Part shown: positions 44,427-52,676 of the stretch, piece after piece
How positions within the stretch are numbered: position 1 is the stretch's first letter
Layout: the number at the start of each line of letters is the position of its first letter
Assembly: GCF_017744445.1 (NCBI RefSeq)
Contig: NZ_JAGIBH010000008.1
Span: forward strand, 151,881 to 215,880
Direction of reading: 5' to 3'
From: Caulobacter sp.
GTDB taxonomy: Bacteria; Pseudomonadota; Alphaproteobacteria; Caulobacterales; Caulobacteraceae
Length of the DNA: 64,000 bases
Notes under the pieces: model-generated
Seen by the model: only the letters and a program-made list of their open reading frames with translations
Database searches by the model: none
What the model was told of the DNA's origin: nothing
Program-made: the position numbers and the translations under genes

Positions 44427-45700
44427 CCGCTCAACTGATGAACCGCCGCTCGCTGCTGGGCCTGGGCGCCAGCTTAGGGATCAGCGTCAACTTCTTCGGC
44501 TCGCAGGCCTTCGCCGCCTCCGAGGGCGACCTGGCCAAGAAAAAGCTGGTCGTCGTCATCTGCCGGGGCGGCATGGACGGCCTGTCGGTCTCGCCGCCAG
44601 TGGGTGACGCCAACTACGCCAATCTGCGCGGCTCGATCGCTCTCAAGCCCGAGCAGGTGCTGAAGCTGGACGACACCTTCGGCCTGCACCCAGCCCTGAA
44701 GACCGTCCACGCCCTGGCCCAGCAAGGCCAAGCCCGCATCGCCCCGGCCATCGCCAGCCCCGACCGCGCCCGCTCGCACTTCGAGGCCCAGGACGTGCTC
44801 GAGACTGGCGCGGCCCATGTCTACGGGACCGAAACTGGCTGGCTGAACCGCACGCTTGAGGCCCTGGCGCCGGCTCGCAAGGTCGAGGGGCTGTCGGTCG
44901 GCACCACCGCCCCGCTGATCCTGCGCGGCAAGGTCCAGGCGGCCAGCTGGTCGCCGGGCAAGGGCGTCGACGAGACCGCCCGCCTGCCGACGCTGCTGCA
45001 GGACCTCTATCGCAACGACCCGATGCTGGGCCCGGCCTTCGCGCGCGGCCTGGAGACCGAGACCATGGCCCAGCAGGCGATGACGGCCATGGCCGCCACG
45101 CCCGCCATGAACGTCGCCGCCGCCTCGACGCCCGGCATGATGCAGCCGGCGCCGATGTCCGCCACCCAGGCCAATGACCGCCAGAACCGCGCCGGCAGCG
45201 AGGCCGCGCGCAAGCTGGGCTCGACCCTGGGCGGCTTCATGACCCAGGCCGGCGGCCCGCAGATCGCCGCCATCTCGCTGGACGGCTTCGACACCCACGC
45301 CGGTCAGCTGGGCCAGATCGCCACCCGCCTGACCTACATGGACGCGGTGCTGGACGGCCTGCTCACGGGGCTGGGCGCGGAGTGGAAGAACACCGTGGTC
45401 ATCGCAGTGACCGAGTTCGGCCGCACCGCCCGCGTCAACGGCACCGGCGGCACCGACCACGGCACCGCCTCGACGGGCCTGATCCTGGGCGGCGCGCTGA
45501 AGAAGGGCGGCATCGTCGGCGACTGGCCGGGCTTGGCGCAAAACGCCCTGTTCGAAAACCGCGACACCGCTCCGACGCTCGACATGCGCGGCCTGTTCAA
45601 GGGCGTGCTGGCCGACCACATGGCCGTCGACCGCGTGGTCCTGGAGAGCAAGGTGTTCCCCGACAGCGCGGCCGCCAGGCCGGTGACGGGTCTGGTGTAG
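44423..45700 (+). CDS. DUF1501 domain protein with Tat-type signal
   Basis: A 425-residue protein with a twin-arginine-like signal (MNRRSLLGLGASLGISVNFF, starting at residue 6), ending near QAFAAS. The DUF1501 body has a sulfatase/alkaline-phosphatase-like look: VVVICRGGMDGLSVSPP, RSHFEAQDVLETG, VIAVTEFGRTARVNGTGGTD and HGTASTGLILGG. It is translationally coupled to DUF1800 upstream. The pair is widespread and thought to act together in the cell envelope, but the substrate is unknown. Confidence 0.9.
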   Translation: MTAQLMNRRSLLGLGASLGISVNFFGSQAFAASEGDLAKKKLVVVICRGGMDGLSVSPPVGDANYANLRGSIALKPEQVLKLDDTFGLHPALKTVHALAQQGQARIAPAIASPDRARSHFEAQDVLETGAAHVYGTETGWLNRTLEALAPARKVEGLSVGTTAPLILRGKVQAASWSPGKGVDETARLPTLLQDLYRNDPMLGPAFARGLETETMAQQAMTAMAATPAMNVAAASTPGMMQPAPMSATQANDRQNRAGSEAARKLGSTLGGFMTQAGGPQIAAISLDGFDTHAGQLGQIATRLTYMDAVLDGLLTGLGAEWKNTVVIAVTEFGRTARVNGTGGTDHGTASTGLILGGALKKGGIVGDWPGLAQNALFENRDTAPTLDMRGLFKGVLADHMAVDRVVLESKVFPDSAAARPVTGLV

Positions 45701-45703
45701 TGA

Positions 45704-45830
45704 CCTTCCGCCCCCTTCGGGGGCGGACGACCGCGCATCGCGCGGTCAGGTGGGGGCAAGTAAGGTGATTTCAATCGTCACTTGCCCCCTCCGCGCTTTG
45801 CGCTCCTCCCCCGGAGGGGGAAGAAGGAAC
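45704..45830. repeat. Palindromic repeat, ACTTGCCCCC family (copy 2, R-L order)
   Basis: CCTTCCGCCCCCTTCGGGGG up to GGTCAGGTGGGGGCAAGT comes first (45704-45761), and after an 18-bp spacer ACTTGCCCCCTCCGCGCT up to CCCCGGAGGGGGAAGAAGGA follows (45779-45827). The arms are the same as at 39439-39556, but in the opposite order. It fills the gap between the convergent DUF1501 and rluC genes. Confidence 0.85.
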
Positions 45831-45836
45831 GCCTTG

Positions 45837-46835
45837 TTATCGACGGATCTTGGAACTGCGATGGCCGAAGGGCTCGGAGTCGGCCTCGTCTTCCGAGAAG
45901 CCGAACTTGCGGAAGCCTTCCTTCATCTCGGCGCTCAGCGGCGCCTCGATGTGCAGCATGCCGGCCGACGGGTGCGGCAGCAGGATCGAGCGGGCGTGCA
46001 GCTGCAGCTTCAGCCCTTCCGACAGCGGAGCCGACTTCTCGTCGCCGTACTTGGGATCGCCCAGGATCGGGTGCCCCATGGCCTTCATGTGGGCGCGCAG
46101 CTGGTGGGTGCGGCCGGTGTGCGGACGCAGCGCCATCCAGGTCACGCGCGGACCGGCGCGGCTGATGGTGACGAATTCGGTCTCGGCCGGCTGGGCGTCC
46201 GGATCCTTGGGCTGGGCGGGCACCACGAGCTCGCGGTCGCCGACGCCGCGCTTGGCCAGGTGCAGCTCCATCACGCCTTCGGTCGGGTGCGGGTTACCGG
46301 CGACGATGGCCCAGTAGGTCTTCTGCGCCTTGCGCTTGGCGAAGGCGCCCGACAGACGCGCGGCGGCGGCCGGGGTCTTGCCCAGCAGCAGCACGCCCGA
46401 GGTGTCACGGTCCAGGCGGTGGACCAGGCGCGGGCGGTCAACGCCCTCTCCCCAGGCGCTGAGCAGCTTGTCGACGTGCTTGGTGGTCTTGGTGCCGCCC
46501 TGCACGGCCAGGCCGGCGGGCTTGTTCAGGGCCAGGACTTCCTCGTCCTCGTACAGCACCAGCGACTTGGCGTAGGCGATGTCGCGCGGCGACAGCTTGT
46601 TCTTGTCGGTCGGATCGGGCGCGTCGGGCAGCGGCGGCACGCGGATCTGGCTGCCGGCCGCCAGTTTGGTGTCGGCCTTGGCGCGCGAGCCGTCGACCCG
46701 GACCTGGCCCGAGCGGAACAGCTTGTTCAACTGAATGTGGTTCAGGTGCGGCCAGCGGCGCTTGAACCAGCGATCCAGGCGGACCCCGTCCTCGCCAGCG
46801 TCGACGTACAGGGTGCGGACTTCTTTGGTGCTCAT
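45837..46835 (-). CDS. rluC: Ribosomal large subunit pseudouridine synthase, RluC-type
   Basis: A 332-residue RluA-family synthase with an N-terminal S4 domain (DGVRLDRWFKRRWPHLNHIQ, about 15-34, then LFRSGQVRVDG). The catalytic core has the nucleophile motif HRLDRDTSGVLLLGKTP, and TGRTHQLRAHMKAMGHPILG ends it. It isomerises uridines in 23S rRNA; assignment to RluC rather than RluD is by length and S4 content. The ATG at 46835 overlaps the crcB stop by 4 bp. Confidence 0.85.
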   Translation of the reverse strand: MSTKEVRTLYVDAGEDGVRLDRWFKRRWPHLNHIQLNKLFRSGQVRVDGSRAKADTKLAAGSQIRVPPLPDAPDPTDKNKLSPRDIAYAKSLVLYEDEEVLALNKPAGLAVQGGTKTTKHVDKLLSAWGEGVDRPRLVHRLDRDTSGVLLLGKTPAAAARLSGAFAKRKAQKTYWAIVAGNPHPTEGVMELHLAKRGVGDRELVVPAQPKDPDAQPAETEFVTISRAGPRVTWMALRPHTGRTHQLRAHMKAMGHPILGDPKYGDEKSAPLSEGLKLQLHARSILLPHPSAGMLHIEAPLSAEMKEGFRKFGFSEDEADSEPFGHRSSKIRR

Positions 46836-47215
46836 GCGAAAACCTTGCGGGCGACCAGAAGGCCCGCGAACAGGGCGGCGATCGAAAGCAGGACGCTCGC
46901 GGCCGTATAGGAGAAAGCCTGGCCATACGCGCGCTTCTGGATCATCAGCGCCGTTTCCAGGGAGAAGGACGAAAAGGTCGTAAAGCCGCCCAGCGCGCCC
47001 ACGCCCAGCAGCACGCGCCACTGTTCGCTGGACGAACTGCCGCGATGCGCCAGCCACGAGGCCAGGCATCCCATCAGGAAGCCGCCCACGACATTGACGG
47101 TGAAGGTGCCATACGGCCAGCCGGGTCCCATGACCCGCATGGCCCCGACGCCGACCAGATAGCGCGCGACCGAGCCGACGGCGCCGCCAGCGGCCACCAG
47201 AAGCAGCTTGTTCAT
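46832..47215 (-). CDS. crcB: Fluoride channel CrcB (Fluc)
   Basis: A 127-residue, four-helix protein of the Fluc family, which exports fluoride. Hallmarks are AAGGAVGSVARYLVGVGAMR (8-27), the polar track in GTFTVNVVGGFLMG (Asn) and GGFTTFSSFSLETALM. The ATG at 47215 gives the compact family length. It overlaps rluC by 4 bp. No fluoride riboswitch is obvious in the 160 bp upstream. Confidence 0.93.
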   Translation of the reverse strand: MNKLLLVAAGGAVGSVARYLVGVGAMRVMGPGWPYGTFTVNVVGGFLMGCLASWLAHRGSSSSEQWRVLLGVGALGGFTTFSSFSLETALMIQKRAYGQAFSYTAASVLLSIAALFAGLLVARKVFA

Positions 47216-47378
47216 AAACGCCTTATGCGCCGAGCGGGCGTGAACGCCAAGCACCCACCGCAGTTCCCTTGTTTTTCCCCGATTTCTTTCAAGGTAAACG
47301 CGGTTGTAAACCCTCTTTCAAAACCCACGGTTAAGCGCGGCCACGCACTCTGCACGTGTCTTAAACAGCGCCAGACCC

Positions 47379-48611
47379 ATGCCCTTCGACACCCCTCCCC
47401 CCTCAGACGCGACCGAACGCGTGGCCCTGCCGGGTCCGGTGCTTCAGCGCCTGACGGGCAATGACATGGTGGCGCGCGGCTCGGTCAACGTCATCAGCAT
47501 CAAGTCCATCCGCCAGTGGGCTGGCGAGTGGTGGAGCCAGAAGCGCGGCGATGTCTGGACCTATGTCGAGCTAAAGCTGAACGAGCACCTGGACCGCCAG
47601 GACATGCGCGCCCGCATCTCCGACAGCGAATTCCTGATCGCCATGAACAACGATCAGGGCCTGGCCGCCCAGGCGACCAGCGTCAAGATTCTCGAGGACG
47701 TCCTGACCCACCTGCTGGGCAGCGCCTCGCCGATGGACCTGGGCATCCGCTCGGTCGTCGGCATCGAGGGCGGCGAAGCCGTCTGCAAGCCGATCGACGC
47801 CGCCGTCGTCCTGGCCGCCCGCGCTCGCCGTGACTCGGCCCGTTCGCCGGTCCGCGTGGCCGTGGATCCCGCCGACGAGTCCCGCCGCACCCCGGTGGCC
47901 TTCACCACCGCCGGCGGCGCGGCCCTGCGGGTCGACTTCACGCTGGAACACGTGGTCAGCCTGCGCCGCAACGTCACCACCGCCGTGCGCATCGAGCCGA
48001 TGGTCACCCACCTGGCCAGCGGTCGCCAAGCCTCGGCCCGCGCCCTGACCAAGCTGTCGGACCGCGACGTCGCCTTCATCGACGAGTCGACGCTGAAATA
48101 CGCGGCCGTCTTCGCGCGTTCGGCCCAAGGCCCGAACACGCCCGAACTGATCCTGCCAGCCTCGTTCCGCACGCTGGGCACCCAGCGCGGCCGTGACCTG
48201 CTGACCGGCACCGCTGGCCTGTCGCTGGCCCTGCTGCGCGGCGGCGTTCAGATCGAGCTGGTCGACGTCACGCGCGGCACGCCCGCCGGTCGCCTGCTGG
48301 AAGTGGTCGGCCTGCTGCGCGCCCTGACCCGCGGCGTCATCGCCCGCGTGCCGCCGGACAAGGAAGCGCTGCGCGTCCTGCGCGACGCCCGCCTGGCCGG
48401 CCTGGCCCTGGATGGCTCCGACCTGTCGGGCGAAGCGGCCAAGATCGCCATGGACATCATGGCCTTCGGTCGGGACTCGCGCGGCCTGGCGCCGATGACC
48501 ATCCTGCAGGGCCTGCCGCAGGAAGGCTATTTCGCCGCCGCCGACACCGCCGGCCTGACGCACGCCTCGCTGCGCGCCAACTATCCGCTGGCCAAGCAGG
48601 CGGCGGCTTAA
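47379..48611 (+). CDS. Uncharacterised protein with degenerate GGDEF-like segment
   Basis: A 410-residue soluble protein I cannot assign firmly. Residues about 58-135 have the pattern of a diguanylate cyclase domain: an amphipathic helix ending RARISDSEFLIAMNND where R-x-GGDEF would stand, a helix AAQATSVKILEDVLTHLLG and a strand IRSVVGIEGG. The active-site GGDEF is SDSEF (81-85), so catalysis is not expected. The C-terminal half (about 150-410) has an alpha/beta composition with QGLPQEGYFAAADTAG near the end. It is monocistronic with an AT-rich upstream region. Confidence 0.75.
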   Translation: MPFDTPPPSDATERVALPGPVLQRLTGNDMVARGSVNVISIKSIRQWAGEWWSQKRGDVWTYVELKLNEHLDRQDMRARISDSEFLIAMNNDQGLAAQATSVKILEDVLTHLLGSASPMDLGIRSVVGIEGGEAVCKPIDAAVVLAARARRDSARSPVRVAVDPADESRRTPVAFTTAGGAALRVDFTLEHVVSLRRNVTTAVRIEPMVTHLASGRQASARALTKLSDRDVAFIDESTLKYAAVFARSAQGPNTPELILPASFRTLGTQRGRDLLTGTAGLSLALLRGGVQIELVDVTRGTPAGRLLEVVGLLRALTRGVIARVPPDKEALRVLRDARLAGLALDGSDLSGEAAKIAMDIMAFGRDSRGLAPMTILQGLPQEGYFAAADTAGLTHASLRANYPLAKQAAA

Positions 48612-48626
48612 ACCCCTATTCCGATC

Positions 48627-48740
48627 TTCCCGGCGAAAGCCGGGACCCAGATCTCATGGCGCTTGGGCTGATTGGATAAGCGCAGCGCTTATAGACCCCA
48701 CCCAGCGCTTTTCCATCTGGGCCCCGGCTTTCGCCGGGGA
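48627..48740. repeat. Palindromic repeat, CCCGGCGAAAGCCGGG family (copy 3)
   Basis: TTCCCGGCGAAAGCCGGGAC starts the left arm and GCCCCGGCTTTCGCCGGGGA (48721-48740) ends the right one. Both continue inward into CCCAGAT / ATCTGG. It lies between the convergent ends of the uncharacterised gene and the lipoprotein gene. Confidence 0.85.
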
Positions 48741-48757
48741 AACGGGTCCGTGGAACT

Positions 48758-49267
48758 TCAGGTCCTTTGACGGCCGTAGCCGACGTTCTTGACGACATCG
48801 CGCGCGTCATAGGCGTCGCGGTCTTTCGGCACGGCGCCCTTGCCAAACACCACCTCGATCGAGCGCGAGAAGGCCGGGCCCGGTCCCAGGTTGAAGCTGG
48901 TGCCCAGGCCGATGCCGACGCTGGAGCGACGGCCGAAGCTGGCCGAACCACCGCCCACCGACATCCGGGGACCACGATCATAGCCGCTGGACGTGGTCGA
49001 GCGATCCGCGATCCGGAACCAGTCGTAGCCATCGCGCAGGGCCAGCTCGGCCGCGCGCAAAAGGGCGTAGTCGGCGATCTGGGCCTCGGGCGCACCTGGG
49101 CCGCCCTGGAAGGTCACGCGATAGCGACCGGCCTCCAGCCGATATTCGGTGTAGCCAACGTCATTGGGCGCGCCGGCCTGGGCGCGATAGACGGTTGGCG
49201 CGGTGGCGCACGCGGCGAGCAAAAAGCCCGATAGAGCGGCGGCGATAAGCGGTTTTGCGATCTTCAT
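48758..49267 (-). CDS. Lipoprotein of the CC0125/CC1285 type
   Basis: A 169-residue lipoprotein with signal MKIAKPLIAAALSGFLLAAC (lipobox Leu-Ala-Ala-Cys at 20). The mature part has GYTEYRLEAGRYRVTFQGGP, ALLRAAELALRDGYDWFRIA and a Gly/Ser-rich stretch. I recall this pattern as a Caulobacterales lipoprotein family named after CC0125 and CC1285; its role is unknown. It is the last gene of a rarA-rluA-lipoprotein run, 15 bp after the synthase stop. Confidence 0.8.
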   Translation of the reverse strand: MKIAKPLIAAALSGFLLAACATAPTVYRAQAGAPNDVGYTEYRLEAGRYRVTFQGGPGAPEAQIADYALLRAAELALRDGYDWFRIADRSTTSSGYDRGPRMSVGGGSASFGRRSSVGIGLGTSFNLGPGPAFSRSIEVVFGKGAVPKDRDAYDARDVVKNVGYGRQRT

Positions 49268-49282
49268 GGCGTTCGTGCCTCT

Positions 49283-50098
49283 TCAGACCTGATCAACGGC
49301 CTCGGAACCTGGCTGTTCCGGGACTGACAGTTCGAGGGCCGCAAGCATGGCCGTGAAATCGGACGGAAGCGGGGCCGCGATCTTGCGCTCGCCGCCCAGC
49401 GGGTGCGGAAAGGTCAGGCGCGCGGCGTGCAGCATCAGGCGCGGCACGGCCACGCCGCCTAGCATCAGTGCGCCGCCGTAGCGACTGTCGCCCGCCAGCG
49501 GGCGACCGATCGAGCCCATGTGAACCCGCAGCTGGTGCATGCGGCCGGTGTCCGGCGACAGCTCGACCAGCGCGGCCACGCTGTTGCTGGCCAGGGTGCG
49601 ATAGCGGCTACGGGCGGTCTCGGCGTCCGGATGGTCCGGCTCGCAGACCCGCATATAGGCCTCGCGGCCGATCGACTCGCGGCGAAGCGGGCTGTCGATC
49701 ATGCCGCCCTTGGGCTCGGGCGCGCCCGGCGCGACGATGGCCAGGTAGCTCTTGCGGAAGCGCTTGGCCATCATGGCCTCGCCCAGGAAGGCCGCGCCCG
49801 GCTTGGTCTTGGCCGTCAGGATCACGCCCGAAGTGTCGCGGTCCAGGCGGTGGATCAGGCGCGGCCGCGCCTTGCCCGGCTTGGCGAACGCCCACAGCAG
49901 GTCGTCCAGCGTATGGGCCTTGATCCGGCCGCCCTGGCTGGACAGGCCCGAGGGCTTGTCCAGCACGATGATCGCCTCGTCCTCGTACAGCACCCACGAC
50001 TTGGCCGCCTCGATCTCTTCGGGCGTCAGGGTGATCGGGCACTCGACGGCCTTGGGCTTGGCGACGCCGGGCGGACGGCGGAATTTCGGACTGCTCAT
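49283..50098 (-). CDS. RluA family pseudouridine synthase without S4 domain
   Basis: A 271-residue RNA pseudouridine synthase. The core shows VLYEDEAIIVLDKPSGLSSQ (36-55), the catalytic Asp in HRLDRDTSGVILTAKTK and DTGRMHQLRVHMGSIGRPLA. It lacks an N-terminal S4 domain, unlike the RluC-type gene in this window, so it could be an RluA- or TruC-like enzyme acting on rRNA or tRNA. Its start overlaps the rarA stop by 4 bp. Confidence 0.88.
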   Translation of the reverse strand: MSSPKFRRPPGVAKPKAVECPITLTPEEIEAAKSWVLYEDEAIIVLDKPSGLSSQGGRIKAHTLDDLLWAFAKPGKARPRLIHRLDRDTSGVILTAKTKPGAAFLGEAMMAKRFRKSYLAIVAPGAPEPKGGMIDSPLRRESIGREAYMRVCEPDHPDAETARSRYRTLASNSVAALVELSPDTGRMHQLRVHMGSIGRPLAGDSRYGGALMLGGVAVPRLMLHAARLTFPHPLGGERKIAAPLPSDFTAMLAALELSVPEQPGSEAVDQV

Positions 50099-51396
50099 TT
50101 GCCGTCCTTACGCACCTTGCCCCAGGCTTCCAAGCGCTCTCGCACCTTGGCCTCGGCGCCGATGGGCTTGGGATCGTAGAACCGCTGTCGGGCCATGCCG
50201 TCCGGGAAGTAGTTCTGGCCCGACACCCCGCCCTCGACATCGTGGTCGTAGGCATAGCCGTCACCGTAACCCAGCGACTTCATCAGCTTGGTCGGCGCGT
50301 TGAGAATATGGGCCGGCGGCATCAGGCTGCCGGTCTCCTTGGCGGCGCGGCGGGCGGCCTTGTAGGCGTTGTAGACGGCGTTCGACTTGGGCGCGCTGGC
50401 CATGTGGACCACGGCCTGGGCCAGGGCCAGTTCGCCTTCGGGCGATCCCAGGAAGTCGTAGGCGTCCTTGGCGGCCGTGGTCAGCAGCAGGCTCAGCGGA
50501 TCGGCCGCGCCGATGTCTTCCGACGCCATGCGCACCAGGCGGCGGGCGATGAACAGCGGATCCTCGCCGCCCTCCAGCATCCGCGCCAGCCAGTACAGCG
50601 CCGCGTCGGGATCGCTGCCGCGCACCGACTTATGCAGGGCCGAAATGAGGTTGTAGTGCTCCTCGCGGTCCTTGTCGTAGGCCGGGCGGCGCTTCTGCAG
50701 GAACTGGCCCAGCTGGGTCGGGTTCAGCGGGCTGTCGGTCCCGATCGAGAACAGGGTTTCGGCCAGGGTCAGCAGGTAGCGGCCATCGCCGTCGGCCATC
50801 GACACCAGGACCTGCCGCGCCTCGGCGTCGATCGGCAGCGGCCGGCTCTCGGCGGCCTCGGCGCGTTGCAGCAGCTGGTCCAGCGAGTCTTCACCCAGGC
50901 GCTTGAGCACGAAGACCTGGCAGCGCGACAGCAGAGCGCCGTTCAGCTCGAACGAGGGGTTCTCGGTCGTGGCCCCGACCAGGGTGACGATCCCCTCCTC
51001 CACGAATGGCAGGAAACCATCCTGCTGGGCGCGGTTGAAGCGATGGATCTCGTCGACGAACAGCAAGGTCGATTGGCCGGCCATGCGGCGGGCGCGGGCC
51101 TGCTCGAAGGCCTTCTTCAGGTCCGCGACGCCCGAAAACACGGCCGAGATCTGCTGGTACTCGTAGCCGCCGGCCTTGGCCAACAGACGAGCGATGGTGG
51201 TCTTGCCGGTGCCGGGCGGCCCCCACAGGATCATCGAGGCCAGGCGATGAGCGGCGGCCATGCGGCCGATGGGACCTTCAGGGCCCAGGAGGTGCTGCTG
51301 CCCTACCACCTCGTCGAGGCTCTGGGGCCGCAGGCGGTCGGCCAGCGGCGCGGGCGCGTGGGGAGTCAGGCCGGCGGCCTGAAAGAGATCGGACAT
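50095..51396 (-). CDS. rarA: Replication-associated recombination protein A
   Basis: A 433-residue AAA+ ATPase of the RarA/MgsA/WRNIP1 family that acts at stalled replication forks. Walker A is ILWGPPGTGKTTIARLLAKA (about 56-75), Walker B LLFVDEIHRFNRAQQDGFLP, sensor GATTENPSFELN. The C-terminal part includes the RarA helical domain with KSVRGSDPDAALYWLARMLE and YDHDVEGGVSGQNYFPDGM. It is the first gene of the rarA-rluA-lipoprotein unit. Confidence 0.95.
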   Translation of the reverse strand: MSDLFQAAGLTPHAPAPLADRLRPQSLDEVVGQQHLLGPEGPIGRMAAAHRLASMILWGPPGTGKTTIARLLAKAGGYEYQQISAVFSGVADLKKAFEQARARRMAGQSTLLFVDEIHRFNRAQQDGFLPFVEEGIVTLVGATTENPSFELNGALLSRCQVFVLKRLGEDSLDQLLQRAEAAESRPLPIDAEARQVLVSMADGDGRYLLTLAETLFSIGTDSPLNPTQLGQFLQKRRPAYDKDREEHYNLISALHKSVRGSDPDAALYWLARMLEGGEDPLFIARRLVRMASEDIGAADPLSLLLTTAAKDAYDFLGSPEGELALAQAVVHMASAPKSNAVYNAYKAARRAAKETGSLMPPAHILNAPTKLMKSLGYGDGYAYDHDVEGGVSGQNYFPDGMARQRFYDPKPIGAEAKVRERLEAWGKVRKDGK

Positions 51397-51476
51397 GCCG
51401 CCCTTCTAGCAGGCTCGCCCGTTCAAGTCCCATTATCACCTTGCCCTCACAGTGCGCCCCAACCAGGGGGATGGGC

Positions 51477-52676
51477 ATGGACGACCAGCGCGAGAAGTCG
51501 GGAGCGCCAAACAGCCGCCTGATGCTGGCAGTCGCCGTGGCCGCGCTGGTGCTCTACCAGGCGCTGGCCATCTTCCGATACCTGAGCACGCACGCGGCGG
51601 ACGGCGATCCTCTGTTCGCGGACTTCTACGCCTTCTGGAGCTTCGGCCGCTTCCTGCACGCGCATCCGGCCGAGCAGATCTATGACTTCAAGCTGTTGCA
51701 GAGCGTCCAGCACGCGCTGGCGCCGGGCTTTCACAAGTTCTATCCGTGCGTCTATCCGCCGACGCTGCTGCTGTTCCTGGCGCCCCTGGGCCTACTGGGC
51801 TACCTGCCCGCCTTCGCCGTGTGGACGGCCGTGGGGCTGATCGGTTTCGCCTTGGCCGTCGGCGTGACCGAGCGCGGGACGCGCCTGCCCTGGCTAGCGG
51901 TGCTGGCGCCGACCACGGTCCTGACGATCATCTTCGGCCAGAACGGCCTGATCACCGCCGCTCTGCTGATCGGCGGCTTCCGCCTGATGGAGAAGCGCCC
52001 CTGGCTGGCGGGCGTCCTGCTGGGCCTGCTGTCCTGCAAGCCGCAGATCTTCGTCCTCGTGCCGCTGGTGCTGCTGGCCGGACGGCGCTGGCATCCGCTG
52101 GCGGCGGCCTGCCTGACCGTCCTGGCCCTGGCCGCGACCAGCGTGCTGGTCTTCGGCTTCGATGCCTGGCTGACCTGGCTGAAGGCCTTCCCCGCCTTCT
52201 CCCGCCTTGTGGAGCGCGATTGGAGCACGCTGGGCTGGATGATGCCAACCGTGACCGCCGGTCTGCGCGAAGCGGGTGTCAGTCCACCGATTTTCACGGC
52301 CATCCAGCTGGTCGTGGCGACGGTCGTGGTCGTCGTGTTGCTGGTCTTGTTCCACCGCAGCCGCCACCGGCCCGCGCCCGGCGCCCTGGACGCTGCCGCG
52401 CTGCAGGTCGGCCTGTTCCTGACCAGCCCCTACGCCTTCATCTACGACATGCCGATGGTGTCTGCCGCCGCCGTCACCCTGGCCATCGTGCGCATGGCGC
52501 CGGGCCAAGCCTGGCGGCCGGGCGAACGCATCTTCGCCCTGGCCGCCTACTGCCTGCCGCTGATCATCTTCTCCGAGGCCTTCAAGGCGATCCCGCTGGG
52601 GCCGATCGTGCTGATCGCCATGTTCTCCCTGCTGGCCCGCGCGGCCTGGGAGGTCAGAGCGTCAGACGCGCCGTGA
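51477..52676 (+). CDS. GT87-type (DUF2029) membrane glycosyltransferase-like protein
   Basis: A 399-residue integral membrane protein with about nine hydrophobic segments. The loop ADFYAFWSFGRFLHAHPAEQ after the first segment carries the acidic residues typical of the GT87/DUF2029 polyprenyl-phosphate-sugar-dependent glycosyltransferases, followed by YPCVYPPTLLLFLAPLGLL. The ATG at 51477 is preferred because AGGGGG is 7 bp upstream. Its acceptor is unknown. The 3' end overlaps the convergent protease gene by 23 bp. Confidence 0.82.
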   Translation: MDDQREKSGAPNSRLMLAVAVAALVLYQALAIFRYLSTHAADGDPLFADFYAFWSFGRFLHAHPAEQIYDFKLLQSVQHALAPGFHKFYPCVYPPTLLLFLAPLGLLGYLPAFAVWTAVGLIGFALAVGVTERGTRLPWLAVLAPTTVLTIIFGQNGLITAALLIGGFRLMEKRPWLAGVLLGLLSCKPQIFVLVPLVLLAGRRWHPLAAACLTVLALAATSVLVFGFDAWLTWLKAFPAFSRLVERDWSTLGWMMPTVTAGLREAGVSPPIFTAIQLVVATVVVVVLLVLFHRSRHRPAPGALDAAALQVGLFLTSPYAFIYDMPMVSAAAVTLAIVRMAPGQAWRPGERIFALAAYCLPLIIFSEAFKAIPLGPIVLIAMFSLLARAAWEVRASDAP

